Below, piece after piece: positions 36,895-40,867 of a DNA stretch of 40,867 nt; the stretch's first letter is position 1; every line of letters begins with the position of its first letter. The position numbers and the translations under genes are program-made. The stretch is taken from assembly GCA_019750575.1 (NCBI GenBank), contig JAIEOJ010000172.1:1-40867 (forward strand), given 5' to 3'. This DNA comes from Rhodocyclaceae bacterium. GTDB lineage: Bacteria; Pseudomonadota; Gammaproteobacteria; Burkholderiales; Rhodocyclaceae. Under the pieces are notes generated by a model. That model ran no database searches, had not been told where the DNA came from, and saw only the letters and a list, made by a program, of their open reading frames with translations.

Positions 36895-38853
36895 ATGAAA
36901 TTCCGTATCAAAAGCCGCACGTTTCTCGGTCAAGCCCTGCTTGCGCTGCTCCCTCTCGCGGCGGTCGCCGCCCCCGGCGACGATGCCTTCCTGCAGGCGC
37001 GCGACGCCTTCGCCACCGGCAATCGCGCCAAGCTCGCGCGTGCCATCGACAATCTGCAGGGCCACGAGTTGCGCATCTGGGCCGAGTACTACCAGCTGCG
37101 CCAGCAACTGGACGAAAACCCTGCCCCCATCCCCGATTTCCTCGCCCTGAATGCCGGCAGCCTGCCGGCCGAGCGCCTGCGCAGCGACTGGATCAAGGCC
37201 CTGGGCAAGCGCGGCCAGTGGGACCTGGTGGCGCGCGAATTCCCCTTCTTGCAGCAGCCGGATCTGGAGGCGCAGTGCTACGGCCTGCAGGCACGCCTGC
37301 AGCGCGAGGAAACCGCTGCACTGGACGATGCCCGCCCGCTCTGGTTCGGCAGCGCCGAGCTGCCTGAGCCCTGCCGCCCGGTGACCGATGCCCTGGTGGC
37401 GGCAAAGAAGCTGAATGTGGATGACATCTGGGAGCGTGTGCGCCGTCTGCTCGAGGCCAAAAAGCCGCAGCAGGCACTGCAGGCCGCGCGCTACCTGCCG
37501 GATGCGCAGATGCCCGATCCGCGTGCCATCGACGCCGCCGGCGACAGCGGTATCCGCTTCCTGTCGCGCCTGCCGGCCAAATACCTGAGCGAGGCAAAGA
37601 GCAACCGCGGCCAGCGCGAGACCCTGCTGTATGCGATCGCGCGCGTTGCCGCCAATGACCCGGAAGCGGCCGCGGCGCAACTGGAGCAGATCGAAAGCAT
37701 CCTGCCCGAGGCCGAGCGTGCCTACGGCTGGGGCCAGATTGCGCTGCCGGCGGCGCGAAAGCACATGCCCATCGCCCTCGCCTGGTTTGCGCGTGCCGAG
37801 ACTTCAAACCTGTCCGAGGAGCAGTTGGGCTGGTGGGTGCGCACCGCCCTGCGTGCTGGTAACTGGCCGATGGTCAGGCGCGCCATCCAGCGCATGCCGG
37901 CGGCGCTGGCGACACAGCCGGACTGGGTGTACTGGCTGGGCCGCGCCCTCGCAGCCCAGGGCAAGTCCGCCGAGGCGCATGCGCTCTACCAGCGCATCGC
38001 CGGCCAGCCGAACTTCTACGGCAGTCTTGCCGCCGAGGAGCTGGGGCAGTCCATCGTCGCACCGCCGCGCGCCGCCCCCCTCAATGCGCAGGAGCTCGGC
38101 GAGGCGATGGCCAATGCCAGCCTGCGCCGTTCGCTGGCGCTGTTCCGCGTCGATGCCCGTCTCGATGCGGTGCGCGAATGGAACTGGAGCCTGCGCGGCA
38201 TGAACGACCGCCAGCTGCTGGCCGCCGCCGAACTGGCCCGCCGCAACGATGTCTGGGATCGCGCCATCAACACCGCTGACCGTACCGTGGCCCAGCACGA
38301 TTTCTCGCTGCGCTATCTGGCACCCTATCGCGACAAGGTCGAGCCCAAGGCGCGCGAACTCGCACTGGATGCCGGCTGGGTGTATGGCCTGATGCGCCAG
38401 GAAAGCCGCTTCATCATCCAGGCGCGTTCCAGCGTCGGCGCACAGGGCCTGATGCAGGTGATGCCGGCCACGGCCGCCTGGGTGGCCAAGAAGATCGGCC
38501 TCGCCGACTATCACCCGAAGCGGGCGATGGACATGGACACCAACATCACCCTCGGCACCAACTACATGCGCATGGTGCTCGACGGTCTCGATGATCATCC
38601 GGTACTCGCTTCGGCCGCTTACAACGCCGGCCCCGGCCGCGCCAAGAAATGGCGCGCCGAGGTGCCGCTGGAAGGCGCAATCTATGCCGAGTGCATTCCT
38701 TTCAGCGAGACGCGCGACTACGTCAAGAAGGTGATGAACAACACCGTCTACTACAATGCCCTGTTCGAGGACAGGCCGCAGTCGCTGAAGAGCCGTCTCG
38801 GCGTGATACGACCGCGCGGCAACGGCGATGCCGCTGCCGACGCCCTGCCCTGA
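36895..38853 (+). CDS. Soluble lytic murein transglycosylase (Slt70-like)
   Basis: Signal peptide, TPR-like superhelix, SLT domain RQESRFIIQARSSVGAQGLMQVMPATA. Confidence 0.92.
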   Translation: MKFRIKSRTFLGQALLALLPLAAVAAPGDDAFLQARDAFATGNRAKLARAIDNLQGHELRIWAEYYQLRQQLDENPAPIPDFLALNAGSLPAERLRSDWIKALGKRGQWDLVAREFPFLQQPDLEAQCYGLQARLQREETAALDDARPLWFGSAELPEPCRPVTDALVAAKKLNVDDIWERVRRLLEAKKPQQALQAARYLPDAQMPDPRAIDAAGDSGIRFLSRLPAKYLSEAKSNRGQRETLLYAIARVAANDPEAAAAQLEQIESILPEAERAYGWGQIALPAARKHMPIALAWFARAETSNLSEEQLGWWVRTALRAGNWPMVRRAIQRMPAALATQPDWVYWLGRALAAQGKSAEAHALYQRIAGQPNFYGSLAAEELGQSIVAPPRAAPLNAQELGEAMANASLRRSLALFRVDARLDAVREWNWSLRGMNDRQLLAAAELARRNDVWDRAINTADRTVAQHDFSLRYLAPYRDKVEPKARELALDAGWVYGLMRQESRFIIQARSSVGAQGLMQVMPATAAWVAKKIGLADYHPKRAMDMDTNITLGTNYMRMVLDGLDDHPVLASAAYNAGPGRAKKWRAEVPLEGAIYAECIPFSETRDYVKKVMNNTVYYNALFEDRPQSLKSRLGVIRPRGNGDAAADALP

Positions 38854-38862
38854 GGAGTTCAC

Positions 38863-38949
38863 ATGAACGTGTTGATGATCGGTGGTACCGGTTTTAGCTG
38901 CGGCATCACCTGCTGCGCAGATGAGCCTTCACTGAAACCGGAGGTGTGA
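38863..38949 (+). CDS. 28-aa micro-ORF MNVLMIGGTGFSCGITCCADEPSLKPEV, N-terminal echo of the downstream epimerase
   Basis: SD-like GAGGAG, ATG, in-frame stop 2 nt before the next ATG; shares GATCGGTGGTACCGGTTTTA-type sequence with 38969 onward. Confidence 0.4.
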   Translation: MNVLMIGGTGFSCGITCCADEPSLKPEV

Positions 38950-38951
38950 CC

Positions 38952-39872
38952 ATGAGTCATATTTTAATCATCGGTGGTACCGGTTTTATCGGCAGTGCGA
39001 TTGCGCGCCGTCTGGCGGCGCAGGGCCATCTCCTGTGTCTGCCCACGCGCCGGCGTGAGCGCGCCAAGCATCTGACCACCTTGCCGACCGCCAGCGTGGT
39101 CGAGGCCGATGTCCATGATCCGGCGGTGCTCGCCCGCCTCATGCGCGGACAGGATGCGGTGATCAGCCTGGTCGGCATCCTGCGCGGCAACTTCATGCGT
39201 GCCCATGCCGAGCTGCCGGCGAAGATTGCAGCGGCCGCCAAGGCCGCCGGTGTGCGCCGCATCGTGCACATCTCCGCGCTCGGTGCAGCGGCCGACGCGG
39301 CCTCCGCCTACCAGCGCTCCAAGGCCGCCGGCGAGGCGGCGCTGCGCGACAGCGGCCTCGATGTGACCATCCTGCGTCCCTCGGTCGTGTTCGGCGCCGG
39401 CGACAGCTTCATGACCCTGTTTGCCGGCCTGCAGGCGCTCTTTCCGGTGCTGCCGCTGGCCTGCCCGCAGGCACGCATGCAGCCGGTCTGGGTCGAGGAT
39501 GTGGCGCGGGTCGCGACACTCTGCCTGCAGCGCGCGGAGAGCGTGGGCCAGACCTACGAACTGGGCGGCCCCGCTGTCTACACCCTGCGCGAACTGGTCG
39601 AATATGCCGGCGCCGTGTCCGGTCATCGCGCCCTGGCCATCGGCCTGCCGGACCCGCTGGCCTGGCTGCAGGCCTTCAGCATGGAAATCATTGGCGGCCC
39701 GATGACGCGCGACAACCTGCTGTCCCTGCGCACGCCGAATGTCTGTGCCTCTGCGCCGGCGCTGCCGTTTGCACTCGAGGCCACCGCGCTCGAGGCGATC
39801 GCGCCCGCCTATCTGGGCCGGGCGCAGCGTACCGTGAAGAATGATCGTCGCCGCGAGAGCGCGCGACGCTAG
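38952..39872 (+). CDS. NDUFA9-like NAD(P)-dependent epimerase/SDR (complex I NDUFA9 subunit family)
   Basis: MSHILIIGGTGFIGSAIARRLAAQGH, LRPSVVFGAGDSFMTLFAGL, PVWVEDVARV. Confidence 0.87.
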   Translation: MSHILIIGGTGFIGSAIARRLAAQGHLLCLPTRRRERAKHLTTLPTASVVEADVHDPAVLARLMRGQDAVISLVGILRGNFMRAHAELPAKIAAAAKAAGVRRIVHISALGAAADAASAYQRSKAAGEAALRDSGLDVTILRPSVVFGAGDSFMTLFAGLQALFPVLPLACPQARMQPVWVEDVARVATLCLQRAESVGQTYELGGPAVYTLRELVEYAGAVSGHRALAIGLPDPLAWLQAFSMEIIGGPMTRDNLLSLRTPNVCASAPALPFALEATALEAIAPAYLGRAQRTVKNDRRRESARR

Positions 39873-39893
39873 CCAACACAACAGAACACACAC

Positions 39894-40867
39894 ATGAAAA
39901 TCTATTCAGTCGGCGGTGCCGTGCGCGATGAATTGCTCGGCCTGCCCGTCAAGGATCGCGACTGGGTCGTGGTCGGCGCCACGCCCGGCGACATGGTGCG
40001 CCACGGTTATCGTCCGGTGGGGCGTGACTTCCCGGTTTTCCTGCATCCGGAAACCAACGAGGAATACGCGCTGGCGCGTACCGAGCGCAAGACCGCGCCC
40101 GGTTATGGCGGCTTCGTCTTCCATACCGATCCCGGCGTCACGCTGGAGGAAGACCTGCGCCGTCGCGATCTGACCATCAATGCCATGGCGCGCGGCGAGG
40201 GCGGCGAACTGGTCGATCTCCACAACGGCCAGGCCGATCTGGCCGCGAAGGTGCTGCGCCATGTCTCGCCGGCCTTTGCCGAGGATCCGGTGCGCATCCT
40301 GCGCGTGGCGCGCTTTGCGGCGCGCTTTGCCGATTTCACGGTGGCGCCCGAGACCATGGCTTTGATGCGCCAGATGGTGGACAACGGCGAGGTCGATGCC
40401 CTGGTGTCCGAGCGCGTCTGGCAGGAGCTGGTCAAGGGCCTGCTTGAACAGACCCCTTCGCGCATGCTCTCGGTGCTGCATGAATGCGGCGCGCTGGCGC
40501 GCATCCTGCCCGAGGTCGATGGCCTCTACGGCGTGCCGCAACACGCCGATTACCATCCTGAAGTCGATACCGGCATCCACATGGAAATGGTGCTGGACAT
40601 GGCGGCCCGCCTCGATGCATCGCTGCCGGTGCGCTTTGCTGCGCTCACGCATGACATCGGCAAGAGCGTGACCCCGACCGAACTCCTGCCCAGCCACCAC
40701 GGCCATGGCGCGGCCAGTGCGCGCCTGCTGGAGCCGCTCTGCGCGCGCCTGCGCGTACCGAGCGAATGCCGCGATCTGGCCCTGCTGGTTGCGCGCTATC
40801 ACGGCGAGATTCATCGTGTCGCCGCACTGCCTCCCGAGACTATCGTCACCATCATCGAGCACGCCGA
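39894..40867 (+). CDS. cca: CCA tRNA nucleotidyltransferase (truncated at window end)
   Basis: [47 protein letters not shown] domain; no stop before the end of the window. Confidence 0.93.
   Translation, partial: MKIYSVGGAVRDELLGLPVKDRDWVVVGATPGDMVRHGYRPVGRDFPVFLHPETNEEYALARTERKTAPGYGGFVFHTDPGVTLEEDLRRRDLTINAMARGEGGELVDLHNGQADLAAKVLRHVSPAFAEDPVRILRVARFAARFADFTVAPETMALMRQMVDNGEVDALVSERVWQELVKGLLEQTPSRMLSVLHECGALARILPEVDGLYGVPQHADYHPEVDTGIHMEMVLDMAARLDASLPVRFAALTHDIGKSVTPTELLPSHHGHGAASARLLEPLCARLRVPSECRDLALLVARYHGEIHRVAALPPETIVTIIEHA

Noticed and set aside
1-40867. CRISPR array, tRNA/rRNA genes, IS elements or prophage genes
   Set aside because: No regularly spaced direct repeats, no tRNA/rRNA-like sequence and no transposase, integrase or phage proteins recognised in reading the window.

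Overview
Dense, GC-rich proteobacterial DNA (probably a betaproteobacterium; the PEP-CTERM protein fits a Rhodocyclales-like host, but this is inference), organised as a sulfur-metabolism island flanked by signalling and housekeeping genes. From left to right: a sulfane-sulfur detoxification module (TauE/SafE, DUF2892, Blh-like persulfide dioxygenase) divergent from a FisR-like sigma54 activator; a sulfate importer with tandem sbp genes, cysTWA and a CysB-type regulator; a guanidine-II (mini-ykkC) riboswitch with a gdx/sugE exporter; a convergent pair of EAL genes, one of them degenerate; pyrF; a PEP-CTERM protein with a candidate sigma54 promoter; an 11-gene minus-strand operon (about 14.6-25.4 kb); a RBBP9/YdeN-like hydrolase; a YeeE/TsuA thiosulfate importer with a periplasmic rhodanese; an arsR-arsI-arsC-aqpS operon; a PatB/MalY aminotransferase; two c-di-GMP proteins; 5-FTHF cyclo-ligase; a lytic transglycosylase; an NDUFA9-like epimerase; and a truncated cca. 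The best candidate for an undescribed system is the 11-gene operon. It encodes a GntR/UTRA regulator, an AprA-like flavoprotein, an AprB-like ferredoxin, a PAPS-type sulfotransferase, two complete sulfonate-type ABC importers (one binding protein carries a NosL-like C-terminal domain) and a HEAT-repeat protein, with no SsuD/TauD oxygenase or sulfatase. A second candidate is a multi-hairpin leader ending in an intrinsic terminator just upstream of tsuA. All assignments come from reading the sequence; no database search was run.
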